A stretch of DNA of 40,043 bases, from contig VGZQ01000025.1 of the NCBI GenBank assembly GCA_016872535.1, forward strand, positions 1-40,043. The letters run 5' to 3'. Position numbers and translations under genes: made by a program. The notes under the pieces were generated by a model that saw nothing but the letters and a program-made list of their open reading frames with translations, was not told where the DNA came from and ran no database searches. This DNA comes from Rhodospirillales bacterium (GTDB lineage Bacteria; Pseudomonadota; Alphaproteobacteria; Rhodospirillales; 2-12-FULL-67-15). Of the stretch, positions 21,289 to 29,219 are shown piece by piece; the first letter of the stretch is position 1; each line of letters starts with the position of its first letter.

Positions 21289-22368
21289 TCAGCCGCGGAT
21301 CTGGTTCTGGTACACGGCTTCGCTGATGCCGGCCCACTTGTCGTGGGTTACCTTGAAGGCCATGAACGAGTCATGGACCTTCTTGACCAGCGGGTCCTTG
21401 GTGGCGTCGGCGAGAACCTGGTTGGTGACTTCGCGCAGCTTGCCGACCATGGCGGCGGGCAGGGGCTGGGCGGTGACGCCGTGATTCTTGACCAGATCGT
21501 CGAGCGCCTCGGCGTTGGTCGCCTCGCACCAGGTGTGGCTCACGACATGGGCCTGGGCGGCAGCGGTGCGGACGACCTCCTTGAGGTCGTTGGGCAGCGA
21601 ATCCCACGCCTTGCGGTTGACGATCAGCTCGGTGATGGTCGAGGTTTCATGCCAGCCGGTGGTGTAGTAGTACTTCGCGGCCTTGTGCAGGCCGAGACGG
21701 CGATCCTGGTAGGGGCCGACGAATTCGGCGACGTCGATGACGCCGCGCTCCAGCGCCGGGAAGATTTCGCCCGCCGGCAACAGCTTCACGTCGACGCCGA
21801 GCGCGGCGTACACCTTTCCGGCGAGGCCCGGAATGCGCATCTTGAGCCCCTTCAGGTCCTCGACCTTTTCGATCGGCTTGCGGAACCAGCCGGTCATCTG
21901 GATGCCGGTGCTGCCCATCGGGATCGGAACCAGGTTGAAGGGGGCATAGACTTCTTCCCACAGCTTCAAGCCGCCGCCGTGATAGAGCCACGCGGTCATG
22001 CCTTGGAAGTTGAGCCCGAACGGCACGGCGGTGAAATACTGCGCGGCGAACGTCTTGCCCGACCAGAAATAGCTGTTGGCGGCGTTCATCTCGATGGTGC
22101 CCTTGGACACCGCGTCGAAGCCTTCCAGGGCGGGGATCAACTCGCCGGCGGCGAAATGCTGGATGTTCAGCCGCCCGCCGGAAAGGATCTTCACTTTTTC
22201 GATGAAGTCGGTCGGGCTGCCGGGGCCGGCGACGTAGAAGGGTGCGCCGGGGCCGTAGGCGTTGGTCATTTTCCAGTTGAACCGCTGCTGGGCGCGCGCG
22301 ATCGCGGGTGCGGCGAGGGTCGCGGCGGCGCCGGCGACGGCGCCCTTGATCAACGTACGGCGTTTCAT
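21289..22368 (-). CDS. dctP: TRAP transporter solute-binding protein (DctP family)
   Basis: A 359-residue periplasmic receptor with a Tat signal (MKRRTLIKGAVAGAAATLAAPAIARA, cleavage after residue about 26). The mature part carries DctP landmarks: GGRLNIQHFAAGELIP, then the central LKGLKMRIPGLAGKVYAALG with the carboxylate-binding arginine, then PAGEIFPALERGVIDVAEFVGP. The pattern resembles the 2-keto-acid-binding (TakP-like) branch, so an organic acid anion is likely. A hairpin (GCTCGCC/GGCGAGC, 22402-22421) lies 34 bp upstream of the start, in its likely leader. Confidence 0.9.
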   Translation of the reverse strand: MKRRTLIKGAVAGAAATLAAPAIARAQQRFNWKMTNAYGPGAPFYVAGPGSPTDFIEKVKILSGGRLNIQHFAAGELIPALEGFDAVSKGTIEMNAANSYFWSGKTFAAQYFTAVPFGLNFQGMTAWLYHGGGLKLWEEVYAPFNLVPIPMGSTGIQMTGWFRKPIEKVEDLKGLKMRIPGLAGKVYAALGVDVKLLPAGEIFPALERGVIDVAEFVGPYQDRRLGLHKAAKYYYTTGWHETSTITELIVNRKAWDSLPNDLKEVVRTAAAQAHVVSHTWCEATNAEALDDLVKNHGVTAQPLPAAMVGKLREVTNQVLADATKDPLVKKVHDSFMAFKVTHDKWAGISEAVYQNQIRG

Positions 22369-22550
22369 GGCTTAGGGCTCCCTGTGATGATGGCGATTGA
22401 CGCTCGCCGATGAAGGCGAGCCATCTTAATCGGCTTCGCGCGGAACGCGGGGAAAATTTACGCAAAGGCCGTGCCAGAGCGGATTTTCAGGACTTTAACC
22501 CGGGGCGCTAAGGACCTTGTTCCCGGCGGGCGAATAACTGCCGGCAAAAT

Positions 22551-22571
22551 AGGCTTGGAAAGCCTTTTTTT
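22551..22571 (+). terminator. Rho-independent-type hairpin in the leader of the xdhC operon
   Basis: AGGCTT-GGA-AAGCCT forms a perfect 6-bp stem with a 3-nt loop, followed by six T residues. It points along the plus strand, yet there is no plus-strand gene before it, and the monooxygenase gene starts 49 bp later. A second hairpin, CCGGC/GCCGG (22523-22544), ends seven bases earlier. The layout suggests transcription attenuation in a leader. Otherwise it may simply block stray antisense transcription. Confidence 0.6.
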
Positions 22572-22619
22572 GACCAATAAATATGCAAGAGGCCTTCCCC
22601 GAAACCTTTGGGTTTTCCT

Positions 22620-22916
22620 ATGTCCCCATACGCGATCTTTGTCACCATAAAGGTCAAGTCCGGAACTGCCGAAAAACTCCGTGCGCTCATCGTCAAGAAC
22701 GCCCAGGCCGCGCGCGCGCGCGAACCCGATTGTCGGGCATTCTTCGTCTCGACCGCGGAGAATGAACCGGAAACCTTTCACTTCTTCGAGGTCTACAGCA
22801 CCAAGGCCGCTCTCGAGGCGCATCGCCAACAGCCGCATTTCCTCGAATACTTCGCCGCTGCCAAGGACCTGATGGTTTCGCGCACTGTCCAGGGCATGGA
22901 GGTCGTGGATGGCTGA
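22620..22916 (+). CDS. Antibiotic-biosynthesis-monooxygenase (ABM) domain protein
   Basis: A 98-residue small ferredoxin-like alpha/beta barrel protein of the ABM/quinol monooxygenase (YgiN-like) family: YAIFVTIKVKSGTAEKLRAL, EPDCRAFFVS, FHFFEVYSTKAALEAHRQQPHF. Such proteins act as dimers on quinols or as heme or aromatic oxygenases. It overlaps xdhC by 8 bp (ATGGCTGA), so the two are probably co-translated. The ATG at 22620 is preferred to an upstream TTG. Function in the xdhC operon is unknown. Confidence 0.85.
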   Translation: MSPYAIFVTIKVKSGTAEKLRALIVKNAQAARAREPDCRAFFVSTAENEPETFHFFEVYSTKAALEAHRQQPHFLEYFAAAKDLMVSRTVQGMEVVDG

Positions 22917-23967
22917 GTCCCCGCGGCAGGGTTTGTCTGGTATCGGCTCGCCCGCGCCGCTCAGGAAGGCCGTCGAATGGGCCGCCGCCGGGCGCAAGGT
23001 GGCGCTAGCGACCGTGGTCGAGACATGGGGGTCATCGCCATGCCCGCCCGGAAGCCAGATGACCGTCAACGACAAGGCGGGCTTCGCCGGTAGCGTCTCG
23101 GGCGGATGCATTGAATCCTCGGTGGTGTCGGAAGCGATCGAGGTGCTCCGCGAAAGAAAGCCGACGCTGCTCAGCTACGGCGTATCCGACGAGCAGGGCC
23201 ATGCCGCCGGTCTCGCCTGCGGCGGCACCGTCAATGTCTTCGTCGAGCCGATGGACGCCGCAGTGCTCGCCGCGTTCCAGGGGCCGAAGCCGTTCGTGCG
23301 CGCGGTCGGCTTGACCTCGGGGCGCTGGGCGACCGTGCATGGGGACCGGATTTCGGGTCCGCTCGCGCTCGACGGGACCGCGCTTGCCGAGGCGCGTGCC
23401 GCCGCCCGCGACGGTAATTGCCGGATCGAACGAAGCGGGCCGGAGCCTCTCTTCATCCAGCCGGTGCCGCCGCCGCTCCGCATGCTGATCGTCGGTGCGG
23501 TGCGCATCGCCCAGACGCTCGCGCCGATGGCGGTCGAAGCCGGCTTCGAGGTGACCGTGATCGATCCGCGCCGCGCTTTCGCCGCGCCGGAACGCTTTCC
23601 CGCCTTCGCCGTGGTGCGCGAATGGCCGGACAAGGCGTTATCCGAACTGGGGCTCGATCCCGGCACGGCAGTAGTCGCGCTCACCCACGATGCCAAGCCC
23701 GACGACATGGCGCTCGGCTTGGCGCTGCGTTCCGACGCATTTTACGTGGGAGCCCTCGGCAGCCGCCGGACGCACGCCAAGCGCGTGGCGCGTCTCAAGG
23801 AGGCCGGCTACACGGACGCCGAAATCGGGCGCATCTGCGCGCCGATCGGGCTCGACATCGGCGCGCGCACGCCGGCCGAAATCGCGGTTTCGATTCTCGC
23901 CGAAGTCATTGCCGCCAAGAACGAGAAGTTCATCCGGATGCGCAACGCCGCACGCGCCGATCGATGA
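22909..23967 (+). CDS. xdhC: XdhC/CoxI-family molybdenum-cofactor maturation protein
   Basis: A 352-residue protein with an N-terminal XdhC/CoxI domain (ALATVVETWGSSPCPPGSQM, then GSVSGGCIESSV with a conserved Cys) and a C-terminal Rossmann domain (LIVGAVRIAQTLAPMAVEAGFEVTVIDPR, then VGALGSRRTHAKR). These chaperones sulfurate and insert Mo cofactor into xanthine-dehydrogenase-family enzymes. The Rossmann segment reads GAVRIA where a histidine is common in the family. It overlaps the ABM gene and mocA (ATGA). No molybdoenzyme structural genes lie in the window. Confidence 0.9.
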   Translation: MAESPRQGLSGIGSPAPLRKAVEWAAAGRKVALATVVETWGSSPCPPGSQMTVNDKAGFAGSVSGGCIESSVVSEAIEVLRERKPTLLSYGVSDEQGHAAGLACGGTVNVFVEPMDAAVLAAFQGPKPFVRAVGLTSGRWATVHGDRISGPLALDGTALAEARAAARDGNCRIERSGPEPLFIQPVPPPLRMLIVGAVRIAQTLAPMAVEAGFEVTVIDPRRAFAAPERFPAFAVVREWPDKALSELGLDPGTAVVALTHDAKPDDMALGLALRSDAFYVGALGSRRTHAKRVARLKEAGYTDAEIGRICAPIGLDIGARTPAEIAVSILAEVIAAKNEKFIRMRNAARADR

Positions 23968-24560
23968 CCGTCGCCGCCCTGATCCTGGCGGCGGGCCGGT
24001 CGAGCCGCATGGGAGACGCGAACAAGCTGTTGGCGGATTTGAACGGCGCGCCGATAGTCGCGCGCGTGGCCGAAGCGGCGCTCGCCTCGCGCGCGCGGCC
24101 CGTGGTCGCCGTCACCGGGCACGAGGCCGCGAAGGTGAGGGCCGCGCTCGCCGGTTTCGCGATCGAGGTCGCCCATAATCCGGATTATGCCCTGGGAATG
24201 AGCACGTCGCTTAAGGCGGGAATTGCGGCGCTGCGGGCGAAGAGCGTCGCGGGCGCGCTGGTCTTGCTCGGCGACATGCCGCGCGTGACGGCGGCGACCA
24301 TCGATGCGTTGATCGCCGCCTTCGAGCAAAGCGGCGGGCGCGCGATTTGCGTTCCGGAGGCCGGCGGCCAGCGCGGCAATCCGGTGCTGTGGCCGCACGA
24401 TTTGTTCGGCGGAATGTCCGCCTTGTCGGGGGACAAGGGCGCGCGTGATTTGCTTGCACGCTATGCGGACCGGATCGTGCGTGTTCCCGCGTCCTCTGCG
24501 GAAATCTTCGCCGACGTCGATACGCCCGATGACCTCGCCCGGGCGCGGGACGGGCTTTAG
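23964..24560 (+). CDS. mocA: MocA/MobA-like molybdenum cofactor nucleotidyltransferase
   Basis: A 198-residue GTase-fold enzyme with the N-terminal nucleotide motif LILAAGRSSRMG and the lysine in NKLLADL, the metal site in LLGDMPRV, and the RGNPVLWP segment. MocA makes molybdopterin cytosine dinucleotide, MobA the guanine form. Pairing with xdhC favours MocA. The ATG overlaps the xdhC stop (ATGA). A longer open frame upstream lies inside xdhC. Confidence 0.88.
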   Translation: MTVAALILAAGRSSRMGDANKLLADLNGAPIVARVAEAALASRARPVVAVTGHEAAKVRAALAGFAIEVAHNPDYALGMSTSLKAGIAALRAKSVAGALVLLGDMPRVTAATIDALIAAFEQSGGRAICVPEAGGQRGNPVLWPHDLFGGMSALSGDKGARDLLARYADRIVRVPASSAEIFADVDTPDDLARARDGL

Positions 24561-24578
24561 CCGAGTGTCGGGTAGCGC

Positions 24579-24610
24579 TTGACAATCCGAGGCGTAAGGC
24601 ATTACCTTAC
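24579..24610 (+). promoter_or_regulatory. higBA promoter with palindromic operator
   Basis: A perfect TTGACA (24579-24584) is followed after 18 bp by a weak TACCTT -10 (24603-24608). An exact inverted repeat, GTAAGG-catta-CCTTAC (24594-24610), covers the -10 region, where the HigA antitoxin would be expected to repress. The predicted start site lies at or next to the GTG of higB, so the mRNA may be leaderless. Confidence 0.5.
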
Positions 24611-24615
24611 ACTCG

Positions 24616-24888
24616 GTGATCCGCTCGTTTCGCAGCAAGGGGCTGAGGCTCTATTGGCAGTTGGGCGATTCCCGACGCCTCAGCGTTATCAACGAACGGC
24701 GGGTGCGGCAAATCCTTCTCGCCCTCAACGCGGCGACGCGGCCCGAGGATTTGAATTTGCCGGGTCTTCGGTTTCACGGCTTGCACGGTTCGCCGAAGCG
24801 GTGGGCGGTTTCGGTATCCGGCAACTGGCGGATCACCTGGGCTTGGGTCGAAGGTCCGGTGGACGTGGACCTTGAAGATTATCACTAG
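24616..24888 (+). CDS. higB: HigB-like toxin (RelE superfamily mRNA interferase)
   Basis: A 90-residue protein with the HigB opening IRSFRSKGLRLYW and the family core LPGLRFHGLHGSPKRWAVSVSGNWRITWAW. HigB toxins cleave mRNA on the ribosome. GTG is the only suitable start, and no ribosome site precedes it. The toxin gene comes first, as is typical for higBA. The 19-bp gap to the antitoxin gene contains its ribosome site. Confidence 0.88.
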   Translation: MIRSFRSKGLRLYWQLGDSRRLSVINERRVRQILLALNAATRPEDLNLPGLRFHGLHGSPKRWAVSVSGNWRITWAWVEGPVDVDLEDYH

Positions 24889-24907
24889 AACGATGGGAGC
24901 TACGCAC

Positions 24908-25204
24908 GTGAAAACCCAACTTCAGCCGATGCATCCGGGGGAATTCCTGCGCGAGGTCGTGCTGCCGGAAACGGGGCTTGCCAAGACTAAGGTCGCGGCG
25001 CGCCTCGGACTTTCCCGCCAGTCGCTCTACGACATCTTGGGCGAGCGCGCGCCAGTGACGGCGCGGGTGGCGATGCGCCTCGGGCGCCTGTTCGGCAACG
25101 CGCCGCAGTTCTGGCTCAATCTTCAGGCCGAGTACGACGTCGTCACCCTCGGGCGCAAGATGCGCAAGGAACTGCGTGGGATTTCGCCGCTCAAGGCGGC
25201 GTGA
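24908..25204 (+). CDS. higA: HigA-like antitoxin (XRE-family HTH)
   Basis: A 98-residue antitoxin with the HigA signature MHPGEFLREVVLPE, a helix-turn-helix (TKVAARLGLSRQSLYDILGERA) and the C-terminal NAPQFWLNLQAEYDV. I prefer GTG at 24908, preceded by GGGAGC, but ATG at 24893 is also in frame and would add five residues. It neutralises HigB and probably represses the promoter through the palindrome at 24594-24610. Confidence 0.9.
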   Translation: MKTQLQPMHPGEFLREVVLPETGLAKTKVAARLGLSRQSLYDILGERAPVTARVAMRLGRLFGNAPQFWLNLQAEYDVVTLGRKMRKELRGISPLKAA

Positions 25205-25207
25205 CCC

Positions 25208-26638
25208 TCAGCCCTTCACGCAGATCAACGGCTTCAGGTAGACGACCTTGCGCGACAATCCTGCACGTTCGGCTGCCTCCACCACCTGGCCCACGTCCTT
25301 GTAGGCGCCGGGCGCTTCCTCGGCGATACCGCGCATGGAAGGGCTGCGGATCAGGATCCCGCGCGCCGCGAGGTCATCGACCACATAACGCCCGCGCCAG
25401 GATTTCAGCGCCTGGTGGCGGCTCATGCGCCGCCCGGCGCCATGGCAGGAGGAGGAATAGGCGCGTGTTTCGCTTTCCCGGGTGCCGGCGAGCACGTAGG
25501 ATCCGGTCCCCATGCTGCCGCCGATGAGCACCGGCTGGCCGATGGGCCGCAGCGCCTCGGGCAACTCCGCATGGCCGGGGCCGAAGGCGCGCGTCGCCCC
25601 TTTGCGGTGCACGAACAGGCGGCGCTTTTTCCCTCCGACCTCGTGCTCCTCGATCTTGCAGGTGTTGTGGGAAACGTCGAACAGAAGTTCGAGCCGCGTT
25701 TTGGGGAAGAACTGCGCGAACACCTCGCGCGTCAGGTGGCCGATGATCTGGCGGTTGGCGAGCGCGCAGTTGATGGCGGCGCGCATGGCGCCGAGATAGC
25801 GTCGCCCCACGTCGGAATCGATCGGCGCGCAGGCCAATTCCCGGTCGGGCAGGCGGATGCCGTGACGCGCCGCGGCTTCGGCCATTTCGCGCAGGTATTC
25901 GGTGCCGATCTGGTGGCCGAGCCCGCGCGAGCCGCAATGGATGCTGACCACGATTTCGCCTGCGCGCAAACCATACGCTTCCGCCGCCACGGGGTCGAAC
26001 ACCTCGGCGATCTCCTGCACTTCCAGGTAATGGTTGCCGGAACCGAGGGTCCCCATTTCGTCCTTCTGGCGCTTTTTCGCTTTTTCCGACACCGCGTCGG
26101 GCTCGGCGCCCTTCATGCAACCGTGTTCCTCGATCCGCTCCAGGTCGCGCGCCTCGCCCCAGCCGCGCGCCAGCGCCCAAGTCGCGCCGCCCGCCAGCAT
26201 GGCGTCCATTTCGGCGGCGTCGAGCCGGATCGCGCCGGTACTGCCGAGCCCGGCCGGAATGTGACGGAACAGGGCGTCGGCGAGGTCGCGCTGCGCTTTC
26301 AGGATTTCGGCTTTGGGAAGCCCGGTGGTCAGCGCGCGCACGCCGCAGGAAATGTCGAATCCGACGCCGCCTGCCGACACCACGCCCCCTTGGTCGGGAT
26401 CGAATGCGGCGACGCCGCCGATAGGAAAGCCGTAACCCCAATGGGCGTCGGGCATGGCATACGAGGCGCCGACGATGCCGGGCAGCGCCGCGACGTTGAC
26501 CACCTGTTCGAACACCTTGTCGTCCATGTCGCGGATCAGGTCTTCGTCGGCATAAATCACCGCCGGCACGCGCATAGTGCCCACGGGTTCCACCCGCCAC
26601 TCGTAGCCGGATATCCGCTCGAAACGTCCCGGGTCCAT
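25208..26638 (-). CDS. rtcB: RNA-splicing ligase RtcB
   Basis: A 476-residue 3'-phosphate/5'-OH RNA ligase. Manganese ligands are visible as Asp95 and Cys98 (GVGFDISCGVR), His203 (GSGNHYLEVQ), His234 (SIHCGSRG) and His324 (DVSHNTCK). The guanylylated histidine is His399 in SSSCHGAGRRMSR. The ATG at 26638 is used, since upstream codons run into the archease gene. Archease, its activator, is encoded 11 bp upstream. The pair probably repairs or heals cleaved RNA. A neighbouring toxin that cuts RNA (HigB) is suggestive but may be chance. Confidence 0.95.
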   Translation of the reverse strand: MDPGRFERISGYEWRVEPVGTMRVPAVIYADEDLIRDMDDKVFEQVVNVAALPGIVGASYAMPDAHWGYGFPIGGVAAFDPDQGGVVSAGGVGFDISCGVRALTTGLPKAEILKAQRDLADALFRHIPAGLGSTGAIRLDAAEMDAMLAGGATWALARGWGEARDLERIEEHGCMKGAEPDAVSEKAKKRQKDEMGTLGSGNHYLEVQEIAEVFDPVAAEAYGLRAGEIVVSIHCGSRGLGHQIGTEYLREMAEAAARHGIRLPDRELACAPIDSDVGRRYLGAMRAAINCALANRQIIGHLTREVFAQFFPKTRLELLFDVSHNTCKIEEHEVGGKKRRLFVHRKGATRAFGPGHAELPEALRPIGQPVLIGGSMGTGSYVLAGTRESETRAYSSSCHGAGRRMSRHQALKSWRGRYVVDDLAARGILIRSPSMRGIAEEAPGAYKDVGQVVEAAERAGLSRKVVYLKPLICVKG

Positions 26639-26649
26639 CGGTTTCGTTC

Positions 26650-27090
26650 CTAGACGTCCACCACGCATTGGGCGACCCAGCGCCCGGGTTGCTCCTCGGC
26701 GACGCGGAGGGCGGTCAGGGTCGCGCCTTTGACCTCGGTGCCGAGCTCATGCCGGGCACGATCGACCGGCTCGCCCCAGGCGGTCGCCATCAACCGGTTG
26801 TCTTCGATTACGACCGCGAAGCGCGAAAAAAGCATCTTCCGCGTCGCCATCTCATAGATAAGCGCGTTCAGCCATTCGGCCAGCAGCAGTTCCAAATCCG
26901 GCGCCTGGGCCGAAAGCGTCACGGCCTCGCGGGGTTCGACTTGGGCCGGATCGGCCATGACCGCGACGGTGGCCAGGGCGGTCTGGATGAACGCTTCGGC
27001 CGGGGTGCGCCCAAACCCGCGTACGCCGACGTCGGCCACGTGGGAGAAATGTTCCCAGTTCGTCGCGTGCGGAGGGGGCGCGAGCGTCAT
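26650..27090 (-). CDS. Archease (RtcB activator)
   Basis: A 146-residue archease with the family opening FSHVADVGVRGFGRTPAEAF, the central DLELLLAEWLNALIYEMATR and an acidic metal-binding C-terminus (EEQPGRWVAQCVVDV). Archease allows multiple turnover and broad nucleotide use by RtcB, encoded next on the same strand. Confidence 0.92.
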   Translation of the reverse strand: MTLAPPPHATNWEHFSHVADVGVRGFGRTPAEAFIQTALATVAVMADPAQVEPREAVTLSAQAPDLELLLAEWLNALIYEMATRKMLFSRFAVVIEDNRLMATAWGEPVDRARHELGTEVKGATLTALRVAEEQPGRWVAQCVVDV

Positions 27091-27097
27091 CTCCCTG

Positions 27098-28324
27098 TCA
27101 CCGGCGGATGGCGCTTTCCAGCACCGCGATCATCTCCTCGGCCTGGGCGCGGCGCGAATGCGACGGTGCCGCGCGCAACGCGGCCGCCGCCAGGCGCTCG
27201 CGCAACGCGGCATCGTCGGCGAGCCTGCGCGCGGCCGCCGCGAGTGCTTCCGGATCGCCGGGCGGGACCCATAGACCCGCGCCGTCGCCCTCGACGATTT
27301 CCTTCGCTTCGCCCTTGGGCGCGGCGAGCAGGATCGGCTTGCCCATGGCCATGGCCTCGAAAATCTTCGACGGGATCACCTCGGCGAACACCGGCGAATC
27401 GCGCAAGTGCACCAGCGCCGCGTCGACTAGGCTCCAAACGCGCGGCATCGCTTCCTTGGGTTGCGGGCCGATCAGGCGCACGTTGGCGAGCTTGCGCCGC
27501 GCGGCATCGGCCACCAACGTTTCGCGCTCGGCCCCGTCGCCGACCAGTAGAAAACGAATATCCTCGCGTGCGCGGGCGCGTTCGGCGGCGTCGAGCACGT
27601 TGCCGAGGCCGTGCGCCATGCCGTGGGTGCCGACGTAGCCGATCACGAATTTGCCGGCGAGGCCCCATTCGGCGGCCAGGCCCGCGTCGCGCGGGCGCGG
27701 CGCGTAGCGGCCGAGATCGACGCCGTTGCGTACAACCGCGATCTTGCCAGGATCGATCCCCCGCCCGGTCAAATTCTCCTTGAAGGCGCGGGTCAACGCC
27801 ACCACGCGCGCGGCGCGGCGATAGAGGAACAGCTCGATTTTCTCCATCAGCGCCAGCAGCGGATTGCGGCGCATGGCGCCGACCCCGACGATGGAGGCGG
27901 GCCAGATGTCGCCCAGTTCGAACACGAAGGGAAAGCGCTTGAGCGCGCCGACCAGCCATCCCGCGACGGCGGCGAAGAACTGCGGCGAGGTGGCGACGAC
28001 CACGTCTGGGCGCCGTTCAGCGAGCGCGGCGACGGTGCCCGTGACCATGAAGCTCAGGAAATCGAGCGCGCGCCTGAGTGCGCCGCCTTTGTTGGGGGCG
28101 ATGAAGGTCTTGACCCGCACCACGCGGATGCCGTCGATCGTTTCCGCCCGCCGCCACAGGTTGCGGTAGCCGGCATGCAGCTTTCCTTGCGGAAAATTGG
28201 GAAACGAGGTGACGACCGTGACCTCGTGGCCCCAGGCGACCCAATGGACCGCGCGCTCGTAAACACGGGTGGCGGCGGCGTTGGTTTCCGGCGGAAAATT
28301 GTCGGCGAGAAACAGGATTTTCAT
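27098..28324 (-). CDS. Family-4 glycosyltransferase (WbuB-like)
   Basis: A 408-residue GT-B enzyme. The N-terminal acceptor domain begins MKILFLADNFPPETNAAATR. The C-terminal donor domain has FVIGYVGTHGMAHGL, DIRFLLVGDGAERE and the nucleotide-sugar EX7E region SKIFEAMAMGKPILLA. It resembles WbuB-type enzymes that add N-acetyl-aminosugars in O-antigen or exopolysaccharide synthesis. No other polysaccharide genes lie nearby. It starts 7 bp upstream of archease on the same strand. Confidence 0.88.
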   Translation of the reverse strand: MKILFLADNFPPETNAAATRVYERAVHWVAWGHEVTVVTSFPNFPQGKLHAGYRNLWRRAETIDGIRVVRVKTFIAPNKGGALRRALDFLSFMVTGTVAALAERRPDVVVATSPQFFAAVAGWLVGALKRFPFVFELGDIWPASIVGVGAMRRNPLLALMEKIELFLYRRAARVVALTRAFKENLTGRGIDPGKIAVVRNGVDLGRYAPRPRDAGLAAEWGLAGKFVIGYVGTHGMAHGLGNVLDAAERARAREDIRFLLVGDGAERETLVADAARRKLANVRLIGPQPKEAMPRVWSLVDAALVHLRDSPVFAEVIPSKIFEAMAMGKPILLAAPKGEAKEIVEGDGAGLWVPPGDPEALAAAARRLADDAALRERLAAAALRAAPSHSRRAQAEEMIAVLESAIRR

Positions 28325-28421
28325 GCGGACGCCACGATAACGGGCGAGGGAGGCGGGGCCAAGAAGCCTGGACGGGCGGGCCGCCCTGTGGCTCTATTAC
28401 GGCGTCGGCGGGAGAACGGGC

Positions 28422-29219
28422 ATGGATGGCGGCACTCGCGATTTGAGCACCGGTTTGGCGGCGCGGCGCATGATTCGGCAGGGCGGCTACCAAGGGCCGA
28501 CCGCCGGGTTCGCGCCCGGCTACGTGCAGGGCAACCTCGCCATCCTGCCCGCCGACTTGGCCGCCGACTTTCACCGCTTCTGCCAAGCCAATCCGAAGCC
28601 GTGCCCGCTGCTCGGGGTTTCGGACCGGGGCGATCCGCGCGTGCCTTTGCTGGGCGAGGACCTCGACATCCGCACCGATTTGCCGAAATACCGCGTCTGG
28701 CGGAACGGCGAACTGGTCGAGGAGGTTACCGACATTCGCCCCCATTGGCGCGATGATCTCGTGTCGTTCGTGATCGGCTGTTCGTTTTCCTTCGAGCAGG
28801 CGCTGCTCGAGGGCGGCATTGAAATCCGCCATATCACCCAGGGTTGCAACGTGCCCATGTACCGCACCTCGGTGCCGACGGTACCGGCGGGGCCGTTCCG
28901 GGGACCGTTGGTGGTCTCCATGCGGCCGATGAAGCCCGCCGACGCGATCCGCGCCGTGCAGATCACCTCGCGCTTTCCCTCGGTTCACGGCGCGCCGGTC
29001 CACCTCGGGTTCCCCGAGGCGGTCGGCATTCGCGACTTGGCGAAACCCGACTACGGCGACGCGGTCGAGGTGCGCGCGGGCGAGTTGCCGGTGTTCTGGG
29101 CGTGCGGCGTCACGCCGCAATCGGTGATCGCCGCGGTCAAGCCACCGTTCTGCATCACCCACGCGCCCGGCTCGATGCTGGTGACGGATTTGCTCAATAC
29201 GCGCCTCGCCGCGTTCTGA
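28422..29219 (+). CDS. Putative hydro-lyase (YcsI/DUF1445, D-glutamate cyclase-like)
   Basis: A 265-residue protein of the putative hydro-lyase family once called UPF0317. Characteristic segments are [31 protein letters not shown], the cysteine region [25 protein letters not shown], and CGVTPQSVI near the end. Members include mammalian D-glutamate cyclase, so a dehydration/cyclisation of an acidic amino or sugar acid is plausible. GGGAG precedes the ATG, and the stop overlaps the next start (TGATG). Confidence 0.88.
   Translation: MDGGTRDLSTGLAARRMIRQGGYQGPTAGFAPGYVQGNLAILPADLAADFHRFCQANPKPCPLLGVSDRGDPRVPLLGEDLDIRTDLPKYRVWRNGELVEEVTDIRPHWRDDLVSFVIGCSFSFEQALLEGGIEIRHITQGCNVPMYRTSVPTVPAGPFRGPLVVSMRPMKPADAIRAVQITSRFPSVHGAPVHLGFPEAVGIRDLAKPDYGDAVEVRAGELPVFWACGVTPQSVIAAVKPPFCITHAPGSMLVTDLLNTRLAAF

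Noticed and set aside
22440-22571. Known molybdenum-cofactor riboswitch
   Set aside because: I could not see the conserved multi-stem Moco RNA pattern, so only a terminator-like hairpin is claimed.
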